Part shown: in pieces, positions 36,892 to 48,540 of the stretch
How the letters are laid out: each line of letters starts with the position of its first letter
Numbering within the stretch: position 1 is the stretch's first letter
Source of the DNA: Zelopaecilomyces penicillatus
Taxonomy: Eukaryota > Ascomycota > Sordariomycetes > Hypocreales > Pseudodiploosporaceae
Length of the DNA stretch: 64,000 nucleotides
Reading direction: 5' to 3'
Assembly (NCBI GenBank): GCA_005765155.1
Contig: VCCP01000001.1
Span: forward strand, 6,572,001 to 6,636,000
Program-made: the position numbers and the translations under genes
The notes under the pieces: generated by a model
Told to the model about the DNA's origin: nothing
The model's input: the letters and a program-made list of their open reading frames with translations, nothing else
The model's database searches: none

Positions 36892-38056
36892 ATGCCTGGT
36901 GTTGAGGAGTCGTGGCTTTCCCGCCACTATATCGACTATGTCTACGTACCGGCTGGTCTGCTCATCGTCGGCACTCTCATTGTTCAGAGAGCCTGGACGC
37001 CGTACGCCGTGCTGCTAGCGATTGTCCTTGGTGGCTATAACTTCTACAACTTCCGTGAGTAGACGACAGCCCACCCCGCATCAACCCCCCCTCAAGTCAC
37101 TGACCGGTCTGTTTAGAGTACAAGAAGGTGTTGAAACCAGATGTATTCCAGGAGTTCCCGCTCCATGAGAAGACCATCATCTCCCATAATGTTGCCATGT
37201 AAGACCACATTCTATTCCTCTCGTAACATTTCGCATCCATACTGATTATACCCGTCTTTGAAGCTATCGATTCAAGCTCCCCTCATCAAGGTCTATCCTA
37301 GGCCTCCCTATCGGGCAGCATATCTCCATCGGAGCTTACCTCCCACAAGAAGATGGAAGCGCAAAGGAAATCGTCCGCTCTTACACCCCTATTTCGGGCG
37401 ACCACCAACCCGGCTTCGTCGATCTCCTTATCAAGTCATATCCTCAAGGCAATATCTCCAAGCATCTGGCGTCGGTCATGGTTGGCCAGACCATCCGGAT
37501 CCGTGGACCCAAGGGCGCCTTTGTCTATACTCCCAATATGGTCCGTCATTTCGGCATGATCGCTGGAGGCACGGGCATTACACCCATGCTACAGATCATT
37601 CGCGCCATCGTTCGGGGTCGTGCTACAGGCGACAACACCCAGGTTGATCTCATATTTGCCAACGTCACCCCCCAGGACATTCTTCTCAGGGAAGATCTCG
37701 AATCATTGGCTGCGGAGGACAAGGGTATTCGCATTCACCTTGTTCTGGACAAGCCACCAGAAGGCTGGACTGGCGGCGTCGGATATGTTACCGCTGATAT
37801 GATTACCGTGAGTCCTCCACGCGCGCCTTTTTCTCCATCTAATCCAATTTATATTTCTTAAATTTTCGTCTTCATTTATTTGCTGACACACGTCCTTGCT
37901 TTTTAGAAATGGCTCCCCAAGCCTGCCAGTGACGTCAAGATTCTGCTCTGTGGACCTCCTCCCATGGTTAGCGGTCTGAAGAAGACCACAGAGAGTCTCG
38001 GTTTCACCAAGGCCCGACCTGTCAGCAAGCTCGAGGACCAGGTCTTTGCCTTCTGA
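36892..38056 (+). CDS. CBR1: NADH-cytochrome b5 reductase
   Basis: FAD flavoprotein that passes electrons from NADH to cytochrome b5 for lipid desaturation, sterol synthesis and related reactions, anchored to ER or outer mitochondrial membrane. Exons 36892..37054, 37117..37198, 37264..37807 and 37907..38056 give 312 residues. The N-terminus carries hydrophobic membrane segments at about 18-54 (VYVPAGLLIVGTLIVQ, YAVLLAIVLGGYNFYNF). The FAD-binding RSYTPIS motif, the G-loop region GGTGITPMLQII, the NADH-contacting CGPPPM and the terminal VFAF are all present. Length agrees with the fungal family. Introns are 62, 65 and 99 nt. It is convergent with CTR9. Confidence 0.95.
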
Positions 38057-38434
38057 GCTGCTACTCTTATAAGTGCAGGGGTCGTAATGTTGACATGTAG
38101 CTAGAGAAGGCGTATATATAGCCTCTTGCAGGCTGCTTGTGTACTTTCAGTGTACCCATCGTGTCGTAGAGCACGTAGTCTTGCTGCTTGGGAGTAACGG
38201 GTTTTATGGAACCAGCTTAGGACTCTTCAAATAGTTTAAAATATTAATGTTCAAACGTTTGTTACGACAGGGAAAAGTTAAAAAAAGAATATGCGTGACT
38301 GTCTCTTTTTTTCAGATAAAGCAGGTGTCGCTCGGTAAGTGCTTCTACCCTGTCTGTCCCATCCAGGGGGGTGAAATATTATAATACAAACTCCCAATCA
38401 AGAGCACCAACCATCTCATCTACTACTCTATTAC
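38057..38434. other. Convergent intergenic region, CBR1 and CTR9
   Basis: Short AT-rich 3' flank shared by two convergent genes. No further feature was seen. Confidence 0.55.
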
Positions 38435-41400
38435 TTAATCCTCGTCATCATTTGCCTCCGCCTCGCTGCCACCTGCATTGTTGGCGCTTTTGGATGCTGG
38501 TGCATCGTCTTCGTCTTCATCGCTTTCCTCAATCACCCGTCCTCGTCGAGCTCTCTTGGGTTGTGAGCGTGGACCTCCCGTTTCTTCTTCATCCTCATCC
38601 CCTTGATCATTTTGATCCTCATCTACATCCATTCTGTCGTTTGCCTCGGGTCGGTCTTCTGCTTCAGACAGCGGCGAATCGTCTCTTTCAATGTCTCGCT
38701 CAGCTCTTTCCAAAGCATCGTCGTCATCCTCTTCCTCATCGCTATCCACCACAATTTCGGCAGATTTGAACTTGGCCGACTCCTTTTTGGTAAGACGCCG
38801 CCTCTTTTTGCTGTGAGTTTCTTCCTCAGATTCATCGTCGTCCTGTTCGCTCTTCTTCTTCTTTGATGCTCTTTTTGGCTTGCCCTCCCCAGCGGCAGCG
38901 CGTGGCGCAGTCTTTCTCTTTCGCTTCACTTTGTCCCCCGTCTCTGAGTCGGTTGTCATCTCAGCATTTACTCGAGCACGCTCCTCCTCAGCTCGCTGCT
39001 CCGCCTGCAGTCTGTCACGAGCTGCGATTGTCTCTCGCTCCTTGCGAATCTTATCCTGCCGTTCGCGTTCCTTTGCCAGAACTGATTCTCTTTCTTCCTC
39101 TCGCTTCTTCAATTCTGCTTCTCTCTGCTGTTGGGCAGCTTCGATCTTTTCCTTGTTCTTCTCCTCCCACTCCTTCTGCTTTCCTATGGCTCTCTCTAGC
39201 TGCTTGCGTAAAGTGTTTCGGGCCATGTTGGCACGCTGCTCTACATCGTGCTTGGGATATGGGGTTTGGGGATGTGCCGCAATACTATCAAGAGACTCTA
39301 TAGCCGACTCGAGACCTTTAGCTGCCTTTTCTAGCTGCTCTGATGTTCGCCTATTCTCTGGTAACGCTTGGATCGTCGTAACCAGCTGGATCTGTACAAA
39401 AGCAACATTGAACTTGTAATGTATTTGATCTGGAGCAACTTCGAGTGCCTGAAGTCCCGTGTTAGTAAACGTTTACTTTTGATATAAGAGTCAATAAGCC
39501 TACCTGCTGAGCACATTCCAAAGCTTTGCTATACGCATCAATATCGCGATCAGCCCTGCCTTTATTCAGCCATGTGCGGCCGAGACAGGCGAGAATCGTC
39601 GGGTCCTTGGCCTTTCCATCCCTGGACAGAGCAATTTCATAGTGCTCAATAGCCTTTGAGAACTGTCGTAACTCAGCAAAGATGTGACCCAAGTTGACGT
39701 ATAAGTGAGCGTCCTTGATTGTATCTCGAATTTTATTGAAGACTGTGAGTGCCGTCTTGTAATCCTTCTTGTCTTCAATCAATGCGATTGCAACACCTTG
39801 GGCTGCATATGCATTCTTGGGGTCAAGTGACAGTGCCTTTTCGTAAAACTCGACGGCTTTTCCATACGTAGCACTGCGCTTTTGCTTTTCTGAATCTGTT
39901 TCGCGTCGCATCTCCCTTGCTTGCATCAGGTAAAGATTTCCCATACCGACCAGCGCATACCTATCGTGCTTGTCGTAATTCTGCAGCGTATGCTTGTAAT
40001 GGCGAAACTCGTGATCTTCCGCAATGTTGGCAGGGCGCTTCCTTGAATGAACTTTACCGAGATACCATCCGTACAGTGCCCGGACTTCTAGGTCACTTGT
40101 GTTTTTCTGGTATAGCTTTGCAACTGCGTCAGGCCCTTCCTTATTGGGATTCTTTCGCAATTTGATGTACGCAAGCCTCGTTCGTGCATCAGTATAATCA
40201 TCATGGCGGGCAAGCAAGCCTTCGTATACCTCAGCTGCCTTGTCTGTCAGCCCACGGGCCTCATAGCTTCTGCCTAGATTGAAGCTGATGGTCGTTACCA
40301 AAGCATCGGTATCTACGCTTGGATCCTTTTCACTGGTCCGCATGCATGCGCCCAAGGCGGCCTCAAACATATCGCTGGCTTGCTCAAGCTTCTCTGCTTG
40401 GTAATGGAAACAACCGCTGTTGTTCAAAAGCTGGGGAGGGAGGAGCTTTCGAAGAGCTGTCTGAAGTTCTGCCTCATTTTCCACATCTGTCGGGTGCTCT
40501 GAAGTAGGAATTTGCTCTAGTTCGAGCTGCTCGACCTGTTGCAGACATTGCAAAGCCTTGTCAGGCTGCTCTGTCTCGTACAGGCGTGCAAGATTGAGCA
40601 AAACAGAGGCATCAGGGGAAAGTGTTTTCTTTGGGTCCTTCCATGCATTTCTGACTCCCTCCAAGAGCCCTATGGCCTTCTTCATGTCAGCAGACTTGTC
40701 CTCCTTGTTGTCACTGCTCTGGCTAGCAAATATCTCCTCGGCGTATAGAGTACCAAGCAGAATCATAGCTTCTTGGTTTTTGGACTGCTGGATAATCTTC
40801 TCTAACCGAAGCTTAGCTTCCCCCAGGTCATTCTTCATGACTGACAACTGTGCCACACCAAATTTCGCGGGGAGATAACCCGTTTCGGTTCCTCCTCGAG
40901 CATCGTCTGCACGGCGGTAGTAGTCGCTGGCACGGTCCATATCACCATTGTAATGGGCTTTTCGTGCAAGCAAATACCAGCCGTCGCTTGCAACCGCATT
41001 GACATCAGTGTATTGTATGGCCTTGTGTGCTAGCTTGTCCGCATTGTCCCAGGCTTTCCTAGACAAAAAGTACCCCGCAAAAGTAGAACAGGTGATGGGA
41101 AGCTCTTTATCAAGCTTGAATGACTTCTGAGTGTACTCAATCATGGCTTTCTTGTAGAGTTTCAGGAATTCGTCACTGTTCACAGGCACATGACCACTTG
41201 AGTCCAGATAAAATAGTCCCAGAAGAATATTGGCAACCTTTGAGTCCGGGTTGATCTCCAAGCATCTCTCCCAGGCCATTTTTGCGTCTTCCTTGAAACC
41301 AAGCTGCCAGAAACAGCAACCAATGCCAATACGGGGATCCGGATCAACCAAATCTGGCTTCTTTTGCAAAACGTCTTGATAAGCGGCCAGTGATTCTTGG

Positions 41401-42110
41401 AATTTGTGCATGGAGAATAGGGCTCGTGCTTTCCCCATCAATGCCAGCATATTTTTCCCTTGTGAGACTCTGAGTGCGTCGTCAAAAGATTTGGCAGCTG
41501 TTTTGAGGAGCTCGTTCTTCTCCGACCCAATGCCCCCGCCGGTCTTAGATGGCGCCTGCAATGAAGCTCTCAGCAGCAACAAAACACCTCGAGCAAGGAA
41601 GATTGGCGGAAAGGAAGGGTTGAGTCGAGCAGCATCGTTGAGGGATGAGGTCGCTAGTTGAAGATAATACTCCTTTGTCCTCGCCTCGGATACTCGAATC
41701 CCCTCAGGAGCCACACGCGGCGCCTCACGACTCTTCCACAAGTACATCCAACATAGGCAGCAGATCATGCTTACTTTGTCGCGTGGATTGCTGCTTGCAT
41801 TGTTTTGGATGGCGCTTCCGCCGCGGATGAGCATCTCGATGGCATGGTCAATCTTTCGTTGCTTTGCATATGCTAGCGCGACAGTCATCCAGTATGTTTT
41901 CGCAGCGTGCTCGTTTTCAAAAAGTGTACATAGTTCGGTCGGATCGTCAACTAAGTCTTCCAGGTCGATCTCGACAGCTTCGTCTTCCTGGTCGCCCTGG
42001 ACAGGAATGTCGATCGCGGATGGAATGTCAGAAAAACGGGTGCTGACGGGGGCTTTGAGGTTGTCGCCATTCGTAGCCCCATTGGCCGTTCCATTCTGAA
42101 GGGTCGTCAT
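38435..42110 (-). CDS. CTR9: Paf1 complex subunit Ctr9 (TPR protein)
   Basis: Scaffold subunit of the RNA polymerase II-associated Paf1 complex, which couples transcription elongation to histone modification in the nucleus. Exons 39504..42110 and 38435..39448 give 1206 residues. Most of the protein is tetratricopeptide repeats, for example FDDALRVSQGKNMLALMGKA, AWERCLEINPDSKVANILLG, FYEKALSLDPKNAYAAQGVA and HYEIALSRDGK. Tell-tale Ctr9 segments are LCWMYLWKSREAPRVAPEG near residue 120 and QIHYKFNVAFVQIQL after the splice. The C-terminal 260 residues are highly charged, first a basic coiled coil and then an acidic tail ending EANDDED, as in family members. One intron of 55 nt. The initiator is the first in-frame ATG. 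Confidence 0.95.
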
Positions 42111-43090
42111 AATCGACGAGAATCGATTCGATGAGTTTGTGAGGTCGGAATGGCCGCCGACGCGTGAAAGCAGCTAGTAATGCGCCGAGTAGGAGGTCGA
42201 GGAGATCATCGGCCGAGTGAGCTATGAAAGAATCAATCCAACATAGCCCGCGAAGAAAAATTGATCGTGGAGACTCCGGTAAGGGGAAGCGTTGCGTTTG
42301 ATTAAACTCCCGACGTCACGGATTTGAGTAATTAGGAACTGATGAGATTGAGAATTGAAATTCCAGAGCTGCGATAGTTCGTATGGTCCGTGCACGCGTT
42401 TGCACGAGTGGTTGGTTGCTGCCATTGATTGATGCCGATTTTGACTCGGGATAAACCCTAACCCTGACAAGCGTAACCCTTGATTTTCCTGTACTATCAC
42501 AGCACGGCTATTTTGACTTAGATCTACTGCCAAGGAGATAAACCCGCTATATTGGCCTGAATCAAATTAACAATATAATATTGTAGCATATTTGATTGTT
42601 AAAGAGTAATGTGCCTCATGGAATTCTAATCCCTTATATGCTACTGCTTTGGCATTCACATTTAGCAATCAGGGGAAAGGGGGAAAGTATAAGTTAAGAT
42701 GTGAGAGAATAGTCATGTAGTGATATGTGCCTAACAAGACAAATTGTCGGTTTACATATGCAAGCACCTAATAACATGACATCGAAAATCGCTGCCTGTT
42801 GCCTTTTGCCATCCGTTTTCCTGCCTCTCTGCTTCTCTGTGCGATCAGTTACGGCATGATAAATCTCTTATTACCTGCAACATCTCCTTGCTGGTGAATC
42901 AGGCCATTCACATGACCAGGTGGCAACGTCTGTTCCAGCTGCTGGATCTTGCTAGCGCAAAGCTGCAGTATTTATTCCTCCATAAGAATGCCCTAGAGAT
43001 AGTCAGTGTTATGTTAAAGACTTTTGTTCTCGTCCGTCCGGGTGACATTGCCATCCAAGCTGTGGGTTCATCCATCCACAAACCCCTTCC
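42111..43090. promoter_or_regulatory. Divergent region, CTR9 and a membrane-protein gene
   Basis: About 1 kb, AT-rich in the middle, with the promoters of both flanking genes. A telomere-repeat-like element lies at 42453..42465 (listed separately). No other feature was recognised. Confidence 0.5.
42453..42465. promoter_or_regulatory. Telobox-like motif (two CCCTAA-type units)
   Basis: AAACCCTAACCCT, two copies of the telomeric unit read on the C-rich strand, lies about 345 bases upstream of the CTR9 start. Telobox motifs bind Myb/Tbf1-type proteins in promoters of several eukaryotes. A role here is inference from the motif alone. Confidence 0.35.
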
Positions 43091-44699
43091 ATGCGATTCG
43101 ACATTCAGCAAGAGCGAGAAGAGGTAACTATTGCGCAGAGAGGAAAAATGCTTGCAGAGCGGCTTCTCGTTACTCACGAACCTCGCTCGTGCCTCGGATG
43201 GCAATGTCTAACACCTGCCGAACACTTTGGTATAATCTTTTCCTCGGCTATTTTTTTTGTCGTGTTCAGCATAGCATACATGTACTATCTTGGAAAGACC
43301 AGGATAAATCATTTTAGACAAACTTCGGGTCGTCTACCGCCAACTCAACGACCTAGTCATAATCACACGGTGATGACAGCACCAGGGGTGTGGCATATGC
43401 AAAATCACCAGCCCGCTCTCTTTTACCAGCCAGCAATATGCAATAATGTCACTTACATGGTTCCAGTTATGCAGCCAATAGCTACCAACGAGCGGTATGG
43501 CCAGCCGCAACATGCAAGGCTGGGACAAATGGCTACAGCACAGCAAGCACACCCAAATATTCGTGCTTTGAACTCGCCGGAGGTGTCCCCACGTGGTGTT
43601 CACCATGCTGCATCGACCTATCGCTCATCCATGTCGAGTGTTGATCCTGGACATCAACATTCCACGTGGCGCCAGCGTTTACAGCAAGTCTTCCGGATGC
43701 CAACCGGGAGGGCGTCAACTATTGCCAGTTCCTCAGCACCAACAACACCTAGCCGCGGAAACTCTCGTGCTTCCAAGCCTATCTCTGCTAGGGAACACAC
43801 GTCACCAGTAGATAGATGTCAAGGGGGCCCGCAAAACTTAGTCGCTCAAACGGTGTCATATGCTCAACCGTTTGTGGTCCCAGCTCGTGTCCAGCTTCAA
43901 CCCTCACCTGAGACGACAAGTGATGATGGAGAGTGCGAAGACACCATGTCTGTTCACACGGATTGCGCAACGGTTCACAGCGATGACTTTCAACTGAACG
44001 TACAGCCACCTTCTCCAAACGTTGTTCCGGCCGGCTTGCAAAGTCAAAGCTCGCTTGACTTGAACAAACATACAGTAGACAAGACGCAGAACCCTGAGTT
44101 TGGAAAAGGCGTATGCCTTGATCTCTATTCGATACCTTCAACATCTTCTGTTCAAATGCAGGAGCCATTAGTCTCGTTAGAAGCAACACTCAAACCTACC
44201 AAGTTGAGCAACGATCGCACAACATCGAGAATAGCGGGAAACTCTGCTTTGGATACCGTAACAGAACTTGATGGCAAAGTTTTGCCCATATCGTAAGCAT
44301 ACCAAGTCAATCCTTGCCGCATAACTCTGAGCATGACAGGCATCTTCAAGATCCTTGTAATGGAATGTTAGAAACTCGAGGCGGCGAGGTCAATGCATCA
44401 GTGTCTCTGTTGCCAGAATGTGGAGATAGAAGCACCAATCCCACAAAAGGGCTGGGAAGTCGACATGGAAGGTCGCATTTACGTCAGATTGACCCTGAAG
44501 CAATGGCCAGTTGCTGTGATTGTGAGAGCGCTCGAAAACATTGGGAGAGGTGAGAGAACCCCTAAACAAGTTATTATGTTGCTAACATATAATCTTCAAC
44601 AGACGGCATATAGCATCCGAAGCAAGACCTGCGAGTCTTCAAGACCCTTCGACACCTGGAGGAAATCAGCAAAGAGATAATCATGGCAGCGTAGTGTGA
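43091..44699 (+). CDS. Unrecognised single-pass membrane protein
   Basis: I do not recognise a family. The first open frame (43091..44296) encodes 401 residues with one transmembrane segment at about 46-67 (HFGIIFSSAIFFVVFSIAYM), followed by a long polar region rich in Ser, Pro, Gln and His. The stop of that frame overlaps a good donor (GTAAGC at 44293). Removing 44293..44339 and a second intron 44550..44602 (donor GTGAGA, branch GCTAAC, acceptor AACAG) keeps the same frame open to a TGA at 44697..44699, giving 502 residues. The three-exon model is preferred, but a single-exon gene ending at 44296 is possible. The first ATG was used; a Met at residue 20 is an alternative start. The short N-terminal side and long polar tail suggest a receptor-like or anchored scaffold topology, orientation unknown. 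Confidence 0.55.
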
Positions 44700-45724
44700 G
44701 CTGACGGGGGGATGTAAGGTTGTGTTACCAACTTTGAGGAGAGAACACACCAAGTCCGAAGTCCTGCTCCGGATAGTTTATCTGGCGGCAGTGTTGTCCC
44801 CATTCATTGCCTTAATATACTCTGGGGAGAGCCTATATTTACTAGTCGAGAAGATGAAGTCAAACTTGACCACTTACCTGATGACCCAACTTAGCTGAGG
44901 AATGGTTAAGATATTGAAAAGTTGGCAGACGGGTAGATACTATGGCAGGGTTTCTACTTGGCGTTGTAAAGTACGAGGTACCCAGTACTTGAGAATGATT
45001 GGAGATGAATAGTCACTGTTAACACGGATTTGGATCAATAAATGTCACCACTTTGCATTGCAGACCCTAAAAGTTGCATAAATCAATAAAACACCTACCT
45101 GGTATATGGTAATAGTATTTTATCTTGATTGGAAAAGGTCTACGTGATATATCCTTGGGGCAAGGAGCAAGACTAGGCACTCATTTTGATCTTTCGTCTA
45201 CTGGGTGCTTTAGGTATAGTGCACTGAGGTGCCTCCTGCGCCAGCTTCCCAAGGTGACGCACGTGGTCTGTGCACTGCATCGTCATCACTGGAGGCAGCT
45301 CGTCCTGCCGCCAATCAACAACACACGCCGCACTAGTCTAGAGCTTCTCACAACACCATCAAACCTCTAGTTAGCGACTTGACGACATCTGCCTGAATCG
45401 CTTGCGACGCGCTCTGTCTTGGATTCCCCAAGTTTCTCCTCTGTTACGACATACGGATAATGGAGACGAGACCCCAAGTTTCCTGCTCACCTTGACAGTG
45501 CTTGGAGCTACCCCACGTTACCACGATTCGCCAACTCCGCCCCGCCACCAACCTAGCACCGACAGCACTTCTCACAAACAACAAACGTACTCGATCACCC
45601 TTGCCTAGTCCAGCCCGGATTAAGTGTCCTTGCGCTGCTCTGAATTGACACCGAAACATTCAAATAATTAACAAATCTACTGAGGAGGGCTTTAGCTATC
45701 CTCTACCCGACAGCCCCGGCAAAC
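44700..45724. promoter_or_regulatory. Upstream region of SNX41
   Basis: 1 kb between two plus-strand genes. A palindromic CACGTG E-box lies at 45260..45265, about 460 bases before the SNX41 start, and the last 350 bases are C-rich on the plus strand. No gene-like frame was recognised. Confidence 0.5.
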
Positions 45725-47877
45725 ATGTGGAATGACGAGGACAACAACCCTTACGGGACAACTTTTGATCGCCGGGATTCACAAACCTCGTCTTCAGCTA
45801 ATCCTACATCACCAACATCACGAGAGTGTAGGTCGAACCCTGTTTCAACGTAGATACGCTCATACAGAGCGTTGGTGTATCACAGTTCAACAGCCGATCA
45901 ACTGTTGTTTATTGAAGGATTTGAGGTGCTGAAACTGACTGACTGAGGTTAGATCAAACATTTGAAGCCCCTCATACGCCATCATCTGGAAGCGATGATG
46001 ATCAATATGATCACGAGCCTGATGTTCCCCATGAAGAGGCAACCACGAATGCGGAACCCCCACAAAGGCGAAAGCCTGGTGGCTACGATAGTCGCATTGA
46101 GCAAATCCTCTATGAAAAACCCGATCTCCCAATCATGATCACAGATGCTGGCAAGAGCCTCGAGAGCGGTGGAAGATACATTGTTTATACAATTAGGACC
46201 GGAGTACGTATCATACTTGTAACATGTGGTCCACGCAACCGCACTGCTAACACAATGAGCTAGGATCTAGAAGTCCGCCGTCGTTACTCTGAGTTTGCAT
46301 CTCTCAGGGATGCACTTACACGCTTACATCCCACCCTTGTCATCCCACCAATTCCAGAGAAGCATACAATGGCGGACTATGCGGCAAACCCAACCAGTGC
46401 CAAGCAAGATCAGCAAATTATTGACCTACGAAAACGTATGCTCACTGTCTTTCTTAACCGATGCCGCCGCATGGAAGTTGTACGAAATGACGGGGTTTGG
46501 TGGAGATTTCTAGACCCCAATTCGAGCTGGGTATGTCGAACCCTGCTTGATATCTGCTAGGTATGAGGTGCTAATGCAATTGTAGAACGAAGTTCTACAC
46601 TCTCATCCCATTTCCTCAATCCCTAAATCAGTTCTGAAAGCGCCTCCATTGGACATGGCCAACCCAACAGCTGCACATAATTACCTACCTATTCCAGCAA
46701 GCTCCGCAAAGCTCAGAACGGTGGCAGGAACAAATCACGACATAGGCCCAGCAACTGTGCAGGGAGCAGCCAGTACAATCAACCGTTTCCCTCCAGATAC
46801 CTCGAATCTAAGCGAGCAGGAGCTCGATCCTTACTTTATTTCATATGAAGCCTCTATCAAAGACTTAGAGCAGCAACTAACAGGTCCAATGGAGAAGGTT
46901 AACCGTCGAACTCTGAGTCATTTATCTTCTCTGGCGGCAGACCTCTGCGAACTTGGCTCTCGATATAATGCTTTTGCCCTGTCTGAACAAGCCCCTTCAC
47001 TAGGGCCGGCCATTGAACGAGTTGGCCAGGCAGCAGACCTGTCTTACATCGCTACAGAAGAATTATCAGGGTCTTTGGGTGCTAGCTTTGCAGAGCCCAT
47101 GAGGGAGAATGCACAGTTCGCTGGAGTCGTTCGAAACGTGTTGCGATATCGAGTCCTTAAACGTGTGCAGCAAGAATTAACAAACGAGGAGTTAAACAAG
47201 AAAAGAGCGCTCCTGGACCAGCTAGAGCGCAGCGAAGCAGAAGCCAGGCGGATTGAACAGTACTTGTCTAACAGCCAGCATGTCTCTCCTCCTCCAAAAA
47301 GGTCGACCAGTCTGAAAGAGTCATCTGCACAGCATCGTCGAGATGGTGGGCAGGAAGATACCGAATCCATTGATTCAGACTTTCCACCCACGCATGGCGA
47401 CTTCGCGTCTGTTCCCCCATCAGCCAGCCAGGGACTGCCTGAGAGAAGTACCAGTGTATCTCACAGGAAAATGCCCAGTGGTAACTCCATCACGAATAAA
47501 ATCTTTGGACCAATTCGTCATGCGGTCCAGGGAGTTGTGGACGTTGACCCGGAAAGGACTCGTCGAGACACTATCGGGAAAACTAGAGAGTCAATAGGAC
47601 AGCTTGAGCAGGCCCAAGTGGCATCAGAACGAGACGTTAAGGAAGCCAGCGCGAGTGTTCTCAAAGATCTGAAGAGGTTTCAGAAGGACAAGGAAGATGA
47701 CGTGCGGCGATACATGGTGAGTAGTTGGTAGTAGCCCTTCCAAAGCATTTTCCAAGAAAGCTAACCGTTTGGTCCCTATAGTTGGCATACGCTAGAAGTC
47801 AGATTGAATGGGCGAGGAAAAGCAAGCAGCAATGGGAGGAGGCTCGGACGGAAGTCGAGAAAATAGACGAAAATTAA
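45725..47877 (+). CDS. SNX41: Sorting nexin 41 (Snx41/Atg20-type PX-BAR protein)
   Basis: PX-domain sorting nexin acting at endosomes in retrieval of cargo and in selective autophagy. Exons 45725..45827, 45953..46203, 46264..46530, 46586..47716 and 47782..47877 give 615 residues. The start MWNDEDNNPYGTTFDRRDSQ is characteristic of fungal Snx41. The PX domain lies at about 88-205 (ESGGRYIVYTIRTG, EVRRRYSEFASLRDAL, the proline loop VIPPIPEKH, FLNRC). A BAR-like helical region follows (YEASIKDLEQQL, RVLKRVQQELTNEEL, and the C-terminal coiled coil RSQIEWARKSKQQWEEA), interrupted by a disordered Ser-rich insert at about 430-510. The first donor (GTAGGT) was chosen because it gives SREYQTFEAP in frame. 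Introns are 55-125 nt. Symbol choice between SNX41 and ATG20 depends on species nomenclature. Confidence 0.9.
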
Positions 47878-48540
47878 AGCCTGAAGGATTCTAGTTAGTT
47901 TCTCACATGGGCTCGTAAAGAGTAACACAAGCTCGCATTAGGACACGTTCAAGATAATATTCGGCAATGGAAGCTTTTTGTTCATGAATTTAATGCTTTC
48001 ATTTACTGAGCTAAATGTCTACATTATCAAATGATATAAATGACTGAAATAATGTAATCGCATTGCTAATCTCTACTAGCTTGCAGTCTCTAATTGTAGA
48101 TTTCTGATTATTACTAGCCATAGGCGGGCAAGTGAATGACGAGATTAAATGGTGCAATCAATTGATCTTTCTGGTGTTTTATTTTCTGTTATATCCCGGA
48201 TTCGATATCTGACCTTTTGCTACCATGAGCTCTGTCTTATCGATAAGGGGTTGCGCATAAGCAACACGCGCGCCATGGCCTCAGTTCAAGGTTTCAACGT
48301 CAGCATTACTTGCCTGTAGAAAGGAGAGTGCCTTGAACGCCAAAGCATCGATTACAGGTCTTTGCCGCTTTTCTCTGCAATGTCCACCAGTTTCAGTCCT
48401 TGCTGACGACCGCAACTATACGACTGTTTTACCTTGCCTTCCACCCAAAACTTTGGCCCGAGCTTTGGCCACTCGTGGCTGTGTCGCAACGCGACGACTT
48501 CACTCAGCCTTGCATTTATTTCCATCCATTGATTGCCGCC
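47878..48540. promoter_or_regulatory. Intergenic region SNX41 to CEG1
   Basis: Tandem plus-strand spacing: AT-rich SNX41 3' flank followed by the CEG1 promoter. No further feature was recognised. Confidence 0.5.

Noticed and set aside
45828..45952. Possible tRNA B-box-like word (GGTCGAACCC) near 45831
   Set aside because: Falls inside the first SNX41 intron; no matching A box or cloverleaf was visible.
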